DNA from: Candidatus Methanosuratincola sp.
Lineage (GTDB): Archaea > Thermoproteota > Methanomethylicia > Methanomethylicales > Methanomethylicaceae
Length of the DNA: 14,576 nt
Assembly (NCBI GenBank): GCA_029907755.1
Contig: JARYLH010000024.1
Span: 1 to 14,576 of the forward strand
Reading direction: 5' to 3'
Position numbers and translations under genes: made by a program. Of this stretch, positions 1-5,899 are shown piece by piece (position 1 is the stretch's first letter; each line of letters opens with the position of its first letter). A model generated the notes under the pieces. It did no database searches. It worked only from the letters and a program-made list of their open reading frames with translations, and was not told the DNA's origin.

Positions 1-1261
1 GGACGATCAGACTCGGATTTACAGCCCCATGACTTCACTGGCGCTCGGTGCGAGACCTGTGGCTATAGATTTGCGGATGCACAGCAATCCTGCGCCGTTG
101 TCTGGGCCATTCAAGGCGTCCAACGGCTACGTCGGAAGGTACCCGTTCAGGCTGTTTGTGCCCTCACACTTGGGTCCTACCTACCAGGGCGGGAGGCAAG
201 ACGGCTCTTGGATCAGGAGGCGCTGGGCAGTCAAGGTGACTGTGGCAGTCGCCGGAAGGCACGATCTTGAAACCACTAATGAGATCCGGGTGACCTTGCC
301 AGCGCCCAAGGCACAGGATGGCGCAGCAGCCCCGCCCGCCGCCGGATCCACAACGCCAGCAGCGGCAGCCGCTGCTGGGAAAGCTGCAGCCGCCGAAGAG
401 CAGATCCCCACGAACTGCCCCCGGTGCGGCGCTCCGTTCGAAGTGACCCAGGAGGACATCTTCATAACCTGCAGGTACTGCGGCTACTCGCTGACGATAG
501 CCTCGCGCCAGAGGCTGGGGAAGCACAGCATGATCGAGACGCGCCTCTTCAGGCAGCAGGTCGCGGAGGCTGCAAAGAGGTACATGGACAAGGGCATCTT
601 CCGGGTCGGGGTGTCCAAGGAGTCGGTGATCACAAACATCGTGCTGAGGTACCTCCCATTCTGGATATTCCGCGCGAACACGACCACGTCCTTCAGGGGG
701 ACGGTCGGAGGGGGCATAGGGGCGCCGGTCGGAGGCTCTGATGCCCAGGCAGCCGAGGTGCTAGGGAGGATAATAATCGCGGGTGCCGATGCCTACATGC
801 GGAGCAGGGGCGGTCCCGGGGCGAGGGTCGGTTACAACCAGAGCGCCCCTAGGCCTGTGGCGCAGACATTCTCGAACACTTACGTGTGGCCGGTCCTCGC
901 GAGAGCCAGCCTAATCGCCGAGGTCAACTTCTACGAAATCCCGGCAGAGAAGAAGATACCATTCGACCAGGGCAAGCTTCCGGCGGAGGCCGAGTTCCTC
1001 AAGCCTGAGATGAACGAGGAGGAGGCGAGGCTAAAGGCAAAGGCGGAGATCGAGGCGAGGGAGCGGCAGATAGCGGGTCGGAGGGTGAGCGTCCTCGAGA
1101 CCATCAGCACGACCATGTACCTGAGCGAGGGGGAGCTGATCCACGCGCCGGTCTGGTTCGTCTACTACACATTGAAGGGCGAGAACTACGTCATCGCCAT
1201 CGACGGCTGCGAGGGCAGGCCCCTGGGTGGGGGCAGGCCGGCATTCAAGATAAGCCTATGA
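1..1261 (+). CDS. Zinc-ribbon protein with N-terminal beta domain (5' partial), YdjG-like
   Basis: The reading frame is open back to base 2, so the gene probably begins before the window; the first ATG inside is at 29. Counting from that ATG: residues 1-92 look beta-rich and end in RRWAVKVTVAVAG and NEIRVTLP, which recalls arrestin/Spo0M-like folds (weak inference). An Ala/Pro-rich linker follows (about 93-125). A CPRCG...CRYCG zinc ribbon comes next (C130, C133, C148, C151), then an alpha/beta region with a YLPFWIF segment. A charged helix lies near 325-350, and the end contains PVWFVYYTLKGENY and IAIDG. That tail resembles the repeating unit of zinc-ribbon proteins such as Bacillus YdjG. 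No clear membrane helix is visible. The downstream helical and SPFH genes are co-directional and probably functionally linked. The exact role is unknown. Confidence 0.75.
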   Translation, partial: DDQTRIYSPMTSLALGARPVAIDLRMHSNPAPLSGPFKASNGYVGRYPFRLFVPSHLGPTYQGGRQDGSWIRRRWAVKVTVAVAGRHDLETTNEIRVTLPAPKAQDGAAAPPAAGSTTPAAAAAAGKAAAAEEQIPTNCPRCGAPFEVTQEDIFITCRYCGYSLTIASRQRLGKHSMIETRLFRQQVAEAAKRYMDKGIFRVGVSKESVITNIVLRYLPFWIFRANTTTSFRGTVGGGIGAPVGGSDAQAAEVLGRIIIAGADAYMRSRGGPGARVGYNQSAPRPVAQTFSNTYVWPVLARASLIAEVNFYEIPAEKKIPFDQGKLPAEAEFLKPEMNEEEARLKAKAEIEARERQIAGRRVSVLETISTTMYLSEGELIHAPVWFVYYTLKGENYVIAIDGCEGRPLGGGRPAFKISL

Positions 1262-1276
1262 CCGCAACCAAAGTCG

Positions 1277-1285
1277 CCTTTAAAT
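1277..1285 (+). promoter_or_regulatory. TATA-like box for the helical-protein gene
   Basis: CTTTAAAT lies just after the stop codon of the zinc-ribbon gene. A start about 26 bp downstream would fall near 1306. This excludes the in-frame ATG at 1284, which overlaps the box, and favours translation from 1326 or 1329. Confidence 0.45.
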
Positions 1286-1325
1286 GGAACTGTCGAGTGT
1301 AGTACTGTATAGGCAATGGGGTTTC

Positions 1326-1853
1326 ATGATGAGTTCAGACACTTTGGGGAAGATAATGGAGAGGCAAGGGATCTTGAGCAGGATCCAAAACTTCCTGACC
1401 CTTGGTTACGGGACGAAGGAAGACTTACGCGAGGTGGACAAGGCCCTCAGGGACAACTATTACCGGAGCTTCAAGGAGATGCGGCAGAGGTGGTCCGAGA
1501 TCAATCTAGCCGCTCTCGAGGCAGGCCTAAAAGGCGACGACTTCAAGAAAGTCATGCAGGTAATGGACCGCCTCATGGAGAAGGTGCACAGGGCGGACTA
1601 CGGCTACGCCGGCCTATTCGACAGGAAGGGGAAGATAGTCGAGGAGGGACTAGCTAGGAGCCTGGACTTCGACAAGGAGTTCGGGGCGAGCCTAAGCGAT
1701 CTCGAGTCTGCAATCGAAGAGACCTACAGGGCTTACGAGGCGGAGGACTGGAAGTCCGTCTCTGCAAAAGCCAAATCCCTCCGATCAAAGATCGTGAGTC
1801 TGGACGAGAAGTGGAACGAGAGGGAGAAAGTTTTCAGACCGATTGGAGTGTGA
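1326..1853 (+). CDS. Charged alpha-helical (coiled-coil-like) protein of unknown function
   Basis: I do not recognise a named family with confidence. The product (175 aa from the ATGATG at 1326) is almost wholly helical and rich in Lys/Glu/Arg, with no Cys and no membrane segment. It opens with a short amphipathic stretch (GILSRIQNFLTLGYG), followed by long helices such as RDNYYRSFKEMRQRWSEI and a C-terminal helix around SLRSKIVSLDEKWNERE. The ATG at 1284 is in frame but overlaps a TATA-like box, so 1326 or 1329 is preferred. It sits between a zinc-ribbon gene and an SPFH gene, 6 nt before the latter. In Bacillus the corresponding locus pairs SPFH and zinc-ribbon proteins with the helical ESCRT-III-like PspA. 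A similar scaffold role here is an inference from context and overall character, not from homology. Confidence 0.7.
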   Translation: MMSSDTLGKIMERQGILSRIQNFLTLGYGTKEDLREVDKALRDNYYRSFKEMRQRWSEINLAALEAGLKGDDFKKVMQVMDRLMEKVHRADYGYAGLFDRKGKIVEEGLARSLDFDKEFGASLSDLESAIEETYRAYEAEDWKSVSAKAKSLRSKIVSLDEKWNEREKVFRPIGV

Positions 1854-1859
1854 TGAGGA

Positions 1860-2936
1860 GTGCCAATAATCGAGAGGGTTGCTTGGGACCATGCGGGGCC
1901 GGAGGAGATAGCCTACAGGTTCCCCAAGCTTACGCTCAAGTTCGGAAGCCAGGTAATTGTTATGGAGAACCAGTGGGCTGTGTTCTTCAGGGACGGGAAG
2001 GCATACGATATATTCGGTCCTGGGAGGCACACAATAACCAGCGCCAACATCCCGCTGCTCATTGACGCCCTGAGCAAGCTCGGGGTGATGGACAAGATCT
2101 TCGACTGCGAGGTGATATTCGTCTCCAACAGCCAGATGCGGGCGAACTTCGGGGGAACCGCCTACTCGGCCCCGAGCGGGGACATAAAGTACCAGGCCGA
2201 GCTGGGCTACTTCGGGTACGCGCTCTACAAGGTAGAGGACCCGAAGCTCTTTGTTGTCGAGTTCTTCGGGAACCGGGGGGCTATGACCTCAAGGGACGTT
2301 GAGAACTACATAAGGGGCTTCGTGAATGAGAGGATAATCAACGAATTCGGGCATCACGACATATTCGAGCTGGTCAAGAATGTCGACGCCACGACGGACA
2401 AGGTCGCGCTGAAGATCAGCGACGAGGCAGCCAGGGTCGGCCTCAGGATAATCGACGCCGTCTTCGAGGGGGTCAAGATCCCTGAGGAGGCCAGGCGCTT
2501 CGCCTCGGGAATGGGGCAGCAGGCAATGATGATGCAGTACATGAAGGAGACAGCCTCAGAGCTGAAGGATAGCCAGGGAGGTGGCGCGGCTGCGGCCGGC
2601 CTCGGGGCAGGCGTCGGGCTGGGCATGCCCTTCATACTCGCCCAGCAGATGGGGCAGGCGGGGGCCCAGATGCCGCAGCAGGTGGTCATATGTCCCTCCT
2701 GCGGCTCGAAGAACCCTGCGAACACGAAGTTCTGCGGAAACTGCGGTACCAGCCTCCTGCCGCCATCGAAGCAGACATGCCCGAGCTGCAAGGCGGAAGT
2801 CCCGGAGAACTTCAAGTTCTGCCCGAACTGCGGTGCCCCGATAAAGAAGCCAGAGCAGCCAGTTTGCCCCAAGTGCGGCGAGAAGAACCCGGCTGGGACA
2901 AAATTCTGCGGTAACTGCGGGGAGAAGCTCGCCTAG
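1860..2936 (+). CDS. SPFH-domain protein with three C-terminal zinc ribbons (YdjI-like)
   Basis: The protein has 358 aa and uses a GTG start 6 nt after the previous stop. Residues 1-215 form an SPFH/band-7-like domain of the soluble 'virion core protein'/YdjI type: QVIVMENQWAVFFRDGKAYD, FGPGRHTITSANIP, then DVENYIRGFVNERI and a helical end. A Gly/Ala-rich linker (240-256) leads to three zinc ribbons with CxxC pairs at C278/C281-C292/C295, C307/C310-C321/C324 and C336/C339-C350/C353. No transmembrane helix is seen, so membrane attachment would need a partner. In Bacillus subtilis YdjI, a protein of this architecture, works with YdjG/YdjH and PspA at the membrane under envelope stress. A comparable membrane-scaffold role is inferred here from domain order and neighbours. 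Confidence 0.85.
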   Translation: MPIIERVAWDHAGPEEIAYRFPKLTLKFGSQVIVMENQWAVFFRDGKAYDIFGPGRHTITSANIPLLIDALSKLGVMDKIFDCEVIFVSNSQMRANFGGTAYSAPSGDIKYQAELGYFGYALYKVEDPKLFVVEFFGNRGAMTSRDVENYIRGFVNERIINEFGHHDIFELVKNVDATTDKVALKISDEAARVGLRIIDAVFEGVKIPEEARRFASGMGQQAMMMQYMKETASELKDSQGGGAAAAGLGAGVGLGMPFILAQQMGQAGAQMPQQVVICPSCGSKNPANTKFCGNCGTSLLPPSKQTCPSCKAEVPENFKFCPNCGAPIKKPEQPVCPKCGEKNPAGTKFCGNCGEKLA

Positions 2937-2954
2937 AGCCATCCCCATTTCGGC

Positions 2955-2969
2955 ATTTTTTTAAAAAAA
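2955..2969 (+). terminator. Poly-T terminator after the SPFH gene
   Basis: Seven T followed by seven A lie 19 nt past the SPFH stop codon. The T-run fits an archaeal intrinsic terminator for the upstream three-gene unit. Confidence 0.55.
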
Positions 2970-3028
2970 CTGCAAACCTCAGAAATTCCTGAAAGGCATA
3001 TCTGTGTGCAATTCAAAGTATATGTGGG

Positions 3029-3250
3029 GTGAATTTATTGGAGGCTTTCATAGTGGGGCACCTGCTTAATATGGAAGTCGATGTCTACTGCGGATGGAAC
3101 GACAAATTCTCTGGTAAAATCGTCGCGTGCGCCGATGGGGTTCTCACGCTGGAGACCGAAAAAGGCGTCTTTACGCACATAGCGATCGACAAGATAGTCG
3201 CCATCTGGAAGAAGAAGCAGCCTTGGGCACCCGGCGGACCTCACTCCTGA
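3029..3250 (+). CDS. Small Sm-like protein, MM0924-type family
   Basis: This small protein (up to 73 aa) resembles the archaeal MM0924-like family, a compact beta-barrel related to Sm-like folds. The core contains MEVDVYCGWNDKFSGKI, ADGVLTLETEKG and THIAIDKIVAIWKK, the alternating strand pattern expected of a five-stranded barrel. Biochemical function is not established; RNA binding is only suggested by the fold. The start is uncertain. GTG at 3029 gives the longest form. TTG at 3038 and GTG at 3053 are also in frame, and a GGAGG at 3040-3044 sits 8 nt before 3053, so a 65-aa form is well supported. The gene stands alone between two terminators and is probably monocistronic. Confidence 0.75.
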   Translation: MNLLEAFIVGHLLNMEVDVYCGWNDKFSGKIVACADGVLTLETEKGVFTHIAIDKIVAIWKKKQPWAPGGPHS

Positions 3251-3252
3251 AC

Positions 3253-3274
3253 ATGGGGCGATGCCCATTTTTTT
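3253..3274 (+). terminator. Hairpin plus poly-T terminator
   Basis: ATGGG (3253-3257) pairs with CCCAT (3264-3268) across a 6-nt loop, followed immediately by a run of seven T. It begins 2 nt past the stop codon of the Sm-like gene. Confidence 0.65.
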
Positions 3275-3308
3275 AGTAGAATTTTTGGCGGCGTTGATAT
3301 GCGGCTGG

Positions 3309-3382
3309 AGCCCTAGGGGGGGTTTGAACCCCCGACCAACGGTTTACAAAACCGTCGCTCTGCCGGGCTGAGCTACTAGGGC
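3309..3382 (-). tRNA. tRNA-Thr (anticodon TGT)
   Basis: Read on the minus strand, a complete 74-nt cloverleaf forms. The acceptor GCCCTAG pairs with CTAGGGC, the D-arm is GCTC/GAGC, the anticodon stem ACGGT/ACCGT encloses the loop TTTGTAA, and the T-arm is GGGGG/CCCCC with loop TTCAAAC. The anticodon TGT reads Thr ACA codons. CCA is not encoded and no intron is present. An A/T-rich TATA-like element at about 3416-3426 lies upstream on the minus strand. Confidence 0.97.
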
Positions 3383-3488
3383 AAAATCTGGCATCTCGGA
3401 TTATTCTGGAACATGATTTAAAAATATTCCTGTGCCCGAATCCGCGGATCTGTGGGGGGACGCCTGCCCCTCAGCAGCGTCAGAAGGA

Positions 3489-3496
3489 TTAAAATA
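3489..3496 (+). promoter_or_regulatory. TATA-like box for tRNA-Met
   Basis: TTAAAATA is centred about 30 bp before the tRNA-Met 5' end, placing a predicted start a few bases ahead of the mature tRNA. Confidence 0.5.
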
Positions 3497-3521
3497 GCCG
3501 ATTGCTGTAAAAAACTCCAAT

Positions 3522-3628
3522 GCCGGGGTGGCTCAGGCTGGCTAGAGCGCCGGACTCATAATCTCAGACCTGGACAAGGCGCTCGATGGGAGATCCGGAA
3601 ATCGCGGGTTCGAGTCCCGTCCCCGGCA
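3522..3628 (+). tRNA. tRNA-Met (anticodon CAT) with a 32-nt intron
   Basis: The exons form a 75-nt cloverleaf: acceptor GCCGGGG/CCCCGGC, D-arm GCTC/GAGC, anticodon stem CCGGA/TCCGG with spliced loop CTCATAA, and T-arm GCGGG/CCCGT with loop TTCGAGT. The anticodon is at 3557-3559. The intron spans 3561-3592, the canonical site between positions 37 and 38. ATCTC at its start can pair with GAGAT across the 3' splice junction, giving a bulge-helix-bulge-like fold for the archaeal splicing endonuclease. The sequence looks like elongator Met rather than initiator. A CAT-anticodon tRNA-Ile2 is the alternative; it usually has a different acceptor stem. CCA is not encoded. Confidence 0.93.
3561..3592 (+). 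other. Intron of tRNA-Met (37/38)
   Basis: These 32 nt interrupt the anticodon loop directly after the base 3' of the anticodon. Removing them restores a 7-nt loop and a perfect 5-bp stem. The exact cut could shift by one or two bases because A repeats at the junction. Confidence 0.85.
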
Positions 3629-3638
3629 CTACGTCGAG

Positions 3639-4331
3639 TCATTTTCGCTCTCGATTGAGGACCCTGACCCCTGAGGCGTCCCCCAGGTACGCGCAGTGGG
3701 CAAGCCCTACGAAAAGGCCCACCTCCACCACGCCAGTAACCATCTTGATCTCAAGCTCGAGTCCATGGGGGTCAAGGATTTCGCCGAACGCAGCATCGAC
3801 GATGAAGTTCCCGTTGTCGGTAACCAGCGGTCCGTCCTTCCTGTCGCCGCCGTCCCGGAGCCTCGGTTCACACCCCATCCCTGCCAGGGCGCGCAGCACC
3901 CTCGCCCTCGCGAAAGGCAGGACCTCTATGGGGAGCGGGAATTTCCCCAACCTTTCGACTAGCTTCGTGCTGTCCGCGATCACCACGAACCTCTTCGCCG
4001 AAGAGTCGACTACCTTCTCCTTCGTCAGCGCCGCCCCCCCTCCCTTTATCAGATTCAGATCCGGGTCGATCTCGTCTGCCCCGTCCACAGCAAGGTCCAG
4101 GGTCGGGTGCTCGTCGAGAGTGGTCAGGCGCAGCCCGTTCTCGACAGCCAGGTACGCCGACTGGTAGGATGTCGGGACGCACAGTACATCCCACCCCTCC
4201 TCTTTGACCTTCTTGCCCAAGAGCCCTATGAAGATAGCAACGGTGGAGCCCGTCCCGATTCCGAGCACATCTCCGTCCGCAACTTCTTTCAAGGCTGCCG
4301 AGGCAGCCCTCAATTTACCAACTGGCGCCAT
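3639..4331 (-). CDS. rpiA: Ribose-5-phosphate isomerase A
   Basis: RpiA interconverts ribose 5-phosphate and ribulose 5-phosphate, a cytosolic step supplying nucleotide precursors. From the ATG at 4331 the product is 230 aa, the usual family length. It shows GTGSTV (26-31), TSYQS, DGADEID (83-89) and KGGGAALTKEK (96-106). By alignment with E. coli, the catalytic residues are D83, D86, K96 and E105. A longer in-frame start at 4451 exists, but it would read through the TATA box at 4364-4370. AGGAG lies about 10 nt before 4331, so the short form is preferred. The gene ends only 10 bp from the 3' end of the convergent tRNA-Met. It appears monocistronic. Confidence 0.95.
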   Translation of the reverse strand: MAPVGKLRAASAALKEVADGDVLGIGTGSTVAIFIGLLGKKVKEEGWDVLCVPTSYQSAYLAVENGLRLTTLDEHPTLDLAVDGADEIDPDLNLIKGGGAALTKEKVVDSSAKRFVVIADSTKLVERLGKFPLPIEVLPFARARVLRALAGMGCEPRLRDGGDRKDGPLVTDNGNFIVDAAFGEILDPHGLELEIKMVTGVVEVGLFVGLAHCAYLGDASGVRVLNRERK

Positions 4332-4363
4332 AGATCGATCACTCCTAAAAAGGCCACTCGGTG

Positions 4364-4370
4364 TATTTAA
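4364..4370 (-). promoter_or_regulatory. TATA box of rpiA
   Basis: TTAAATA on the minus strand is about 26 bp before a predicted transcription start near 4341. That leaves a roughly 10-nt leader to the ATG at 4331. Confidence 0.55.
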
Positions 4371-4386
4371 CCCTAAACTGAACCGG

Positions 4387-4424
4387 TCACGAATCAACTT
4401 GCGGGGCTCGAGGCTGATCCGTGA
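4387..4424. repeat. Imperfect inverted repeat in the rpiA-mscL intergenic region
   Basis: TCACGAATCA (4387-4396) pairs with TGATCCGTGA (4415-4424) with one mismatch and an 18-nt loop. It lies just upstream of the rpiA TATA box, beyond the mscL terminator, so it could be an operator or a transcribed hairpin. Neither is shown. Confidence 0.5.
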
Positions 4425-4477
4425 TTTACTTAAGCGAGAATCCTGCGCCATTCAGACGTGGGCGGTTCATGCTTGAA

Positions 4478-4494
4478 ATAAAAATAAAAAAGGT
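4478..4494 (-). terminator. Poly-T terminator of mscL
   Basis: On the minus strand, directly after the mscL stop codon, the sequence is CCTTTTTTATTTTTATTTC, a strong T-rich archaeal-type terminator. Confidence 0.65.
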
Positions 4495-4498
4495 TGGT

Positions 4499-4870
4499 TT
4501 ACTCGATACCCATCCTCTTTGTTATCTTGACCAGCACGAAGATCACGAAGGCAACGATGATGAATGTGATCACAGCGACAAGGAAGCTCCCCACGCGGAA
4601 TATCTGGCTGCCTACGGCCACCTCGAGCGTCGCCAGATCTGCCACTCCGGGCAGTGCCAAGCCTATCAGCGGCATCAGTATGTCCTTGACCAGCGACTGT
4701 GTCAAAGCTCCCAAGTACAAACCGAGGATGAACGCCACCGCGAGCCCCATGACCTTGTAGCTCTTTAAGAATTCCTTGAACTCATTGATGAGTCCCTTAG
4801 GCGGAGGCGGCGGAGGAGGCGCGGGCTTCGGTTCGAGAAGTTTTCTTATTTGCTTTAGCTCTTCAAGCAT
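4499..4870 (-). CDS. mscL: Large-conductance mechanosensitive channel, MscL family
   Basis: MscL proteins are pentameric inner-membrane pores that open under membrane tension and release solutes on hypo-osmotic shock. Here the first pore-lining helix follows FKEFLKSYKVMGLAVAFILG. KDILMPLIG comes after it, and a second hydrophobic helix (FLVAVITFIIVAFVIFVLV) precedes a basic tail. The N-terminus is unusual: a helical, charged segment (MLEELKQIRKLLEPK) and a run of seven prolines precede the channel. The ATG at 4870 gives 123 aa. In-frame GTG at 4891 and TTG at 4897 would add 7 or 9 residues. A GGTGATCC match to the 16S 3' end at 4885-4892 is 14 nt before the ATG, a long spacing, so the start is not settled. 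It is divergent from msrA. Confidence 0.88.
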   Translation of the reverse strand: MLEELKQIRKLLEPKPAPPPPPPPKGLINEFKEFLKSYKVMGLAVAFILGLYLGALTQSLVKDILMPLIGLALPGVADLATLEVAVGSQIFRVGSFLVAVITFIIVAFVIFVLVKITKRMGIE

Positions 4871-4897
4871 TTCGTCTGCCAGTTGGATCACCCACAA

Positions 4898-4950
4898 ATT
4901 TTCTAAAGTTTATTATTGCGGCTTCATATTAATAATCTCTGTGGAACCAG
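4898..4950. promoter_or_regulatory. Shared divergent promoter region of mscL and msrA
   Basis: This short AT-rich interval contains AATAATAAAC (minus-strand TATA-like, about 4909-4918) and TTTATTATT / CATATTAATAAT (plus-strand candidates, 4910-4936). The two genes must be driven from here, possibly with coordinated control. No clear operator is seen. Confidence 0.45.
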
Positions 4951-5421
4951 ATGGCTGTCGAGGTCGCAACCTTTGGAATGGGGTGCTTCTGGGGAGCCGA
5001 ACGCGTGTTCAGCAGGGTCGAGGGGGTCCTTTCCACAGAAGTGGGGTATGCGGGTGGCGACTACGAGAACCCGACATACAGGGACGTCTGCACCGGCAAG
5101 ACAGGGCACGCGGAGGTCGTCCGTGTCTTCTACGACCCGGACAGGGTCACCTACGAGCAGCTCTTGGAGGTATTCTGGGAGAACCACGACCCGACGACGC
5201 CAAACCGGCAGGGGCCCGATGTCGGGAGCCAGTACCGGTCAGTGATCTTTTACCACTCCCCCGAGCAGAGGGAGGCTGCATTGAAAATGAAATCCCGGCT
5301 CGAGAGCTCTGGCAGGTTCGCAAAGCCCATAGTCACCGAGATTGCCCCCGCAGCCAAATTCTACAGGGCCGAGGAGTACCACCAGAAGTACTTCGACAGG
5401 CATCGTGTCAGCAATTATTAA
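4951..5421 (+). CDS. msrA: Peptide methionine sulfoxide reductase MsrA
   Basis: MsrA reduces the S-epimer of methionine sulfoxide in oxidised proteins or as free amino acid. The 156-aa product is close to the minimal family length and starts almost at the catalytic GCFWG motif (nucleophile C12). It then shows EVGYAGG, PTYRDVCTGKTGHAEVVRV, FWENHDPTT and GSQYRS, all typical. The C-terminus has AAKFYRAEEYHQKYF. The only other Cys is C47 in the conserved TGHAEV region. No C-terminal resolving Cys is present, so regeneration may differ from the E. coli enzyme. The ATG at 4951 is close to the promoter region, giving a short or absent leader. It is divergent from mscL, suggesting a stress-related pair. 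Confidence 0.96.
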   Translation: MAVEVATFGMGCFWGAERVFSRVEGVLSTEVGYAGGDYENPTYRDVCTGKTGHAEVVRVFYDPDRVTYEQLLEVFWENHDPTTPNRQGPDVGSQYRSVIFYHSPEQREAALKMKSRLESSGRFAKPIVTEIAPAAKFYRAEEYHQKYFDRHRVSNY

Positions 5422-5443
5422 TTGTTTTTTTATTTTACAATTA
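5419..5443 (+). terminator. Terminator of msrA
   Basis: TAATTGT (5419-5425) pairs with ACAATTA (5437-5443), and a seven-T run lies within the loop. The repeat includes the msrA stop codon. A T-run alone is enough for archaeal termination. Confidence 0.55.
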
Positions 5444-5498
5444 AACAGTAATTCAAAAAATAGAAAAAGTTTTTATCCAATCTATTGGAAGTATTTAG

Positions 5499-5690
5499 CG
5501 GGGGCCAGTCCAGGAACCTGGCTGGCAAGCGAATGTGGGGTATGGTAAAGTGAGGTTCAAGTTCATACGTGAGACTGGGACTTATGTCGACATATACCTC
5601 ATGTCCCTGTCCGAGACAGAGTCGAATCACAGGATGCCGTGTGCAGGCAACTTCTTCGAGTCATGAGCTTCGGATGCGCCAAGCACTCTT
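5499..5690 (+). other. Possible small transcript: hairpin-rich region with a 38-43 codon ORF
   Basis: A TATA-like AGTTTTTATC at 5467-5476 predicts a start near 5499. The predicted transcript would begin with a strong hairpin (GCCAG, 5504-5508, and CCAGG, 5510-5514, pair with CCTGG, 5517-5521, and CTGGC, 5522-5526). It contains an ORF ending at TGA 5664-5666, starting at GTG 5535 (43 aa) or GTG 5550 (38 aa). The peptide begins RFKFIRETGTYVDIYLM and is not recognised. Further short pairings occur (TGAGGT 5551-5556 with ACCTCA 5596-5601; CTGTC/GACAG), so a structured non-coding RNA is equally possible. Otherwise nothing is seen between msrA and the gene at 5747. Confidence 0.25.
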
Positions 5691-5746
5691 TCTTTAGAGC
5701 ATAGTTTTATCAGTCGTTATCGCCTCTCTCTGATCGGTCGATCCAC

Positions 5747-5899
5747 ATGGACACTCTTAGGCTTGTGATGATCTCAGCCTTCTTCCTGATTTTGCTGCTT
5801 TTTGTGAGCGGGACGATTGAGCGGCCCGAGATCGGGTTGCCGTCCTTCGTTGCGGGTTTCTCCTGCGCCCTCCTGTTGCTTAAGATCCTGCGGAGATGA
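5747..5899 (+). CDS. Small two-helix membrane protein, 50 aa
   Basis: The ATG at 5747 opens a 50-codon frame with two hydrophobic helices, LVMISAFFLILLLFVSG and LPSFVAGFSCALLLLKIL. They are joined by a short polar turn (TIERPEIG), and the protein ends in a basic LRR tail. This pattern of a tight hairpin in the membrane is hard to get by chance and is typical of small archaeal membrane proteins. A TATA-like AGTTTTATC at 5703-5711 predicts transcription starting near 5733. GGTCGATCC, resembling the 16S-complementary GGTGATCC, lies a few bases before the ATG. No homologue is recognised and no function can be assigned. Confidence 0.6.
   Translation: MDTLRLVMISAFFLILLLFVSGTIERPEIGLPSFVAGFSCALLLLKILRR

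Noticed and set aside
2354..2872. Open frame (172 codons) on the minus strand opposite the SPFH gene
   Set aside because: The SPFH/zinc-ribbon frame on the plus strand is certain. The opposite frame has no start signals or domain features.
3586..4167. Open frame (193 codons) on the plus strand opposite rpiA
   Set aside because: It is a Ser/Pro/Thr-rich antisense shadow, starts inside the tRNA-Met gene, and rpiA on the other strand has all catalytic motifs.
5765..5789. GTGATGA followed by CTGA, resembling C and D boxes of a guide RNA
   Set aside because: No second C'/D' pair with proper spacing and no terminal stem. It falls inside the hydrophobic coding frame at 5747-5899, where such matches arise by chance.
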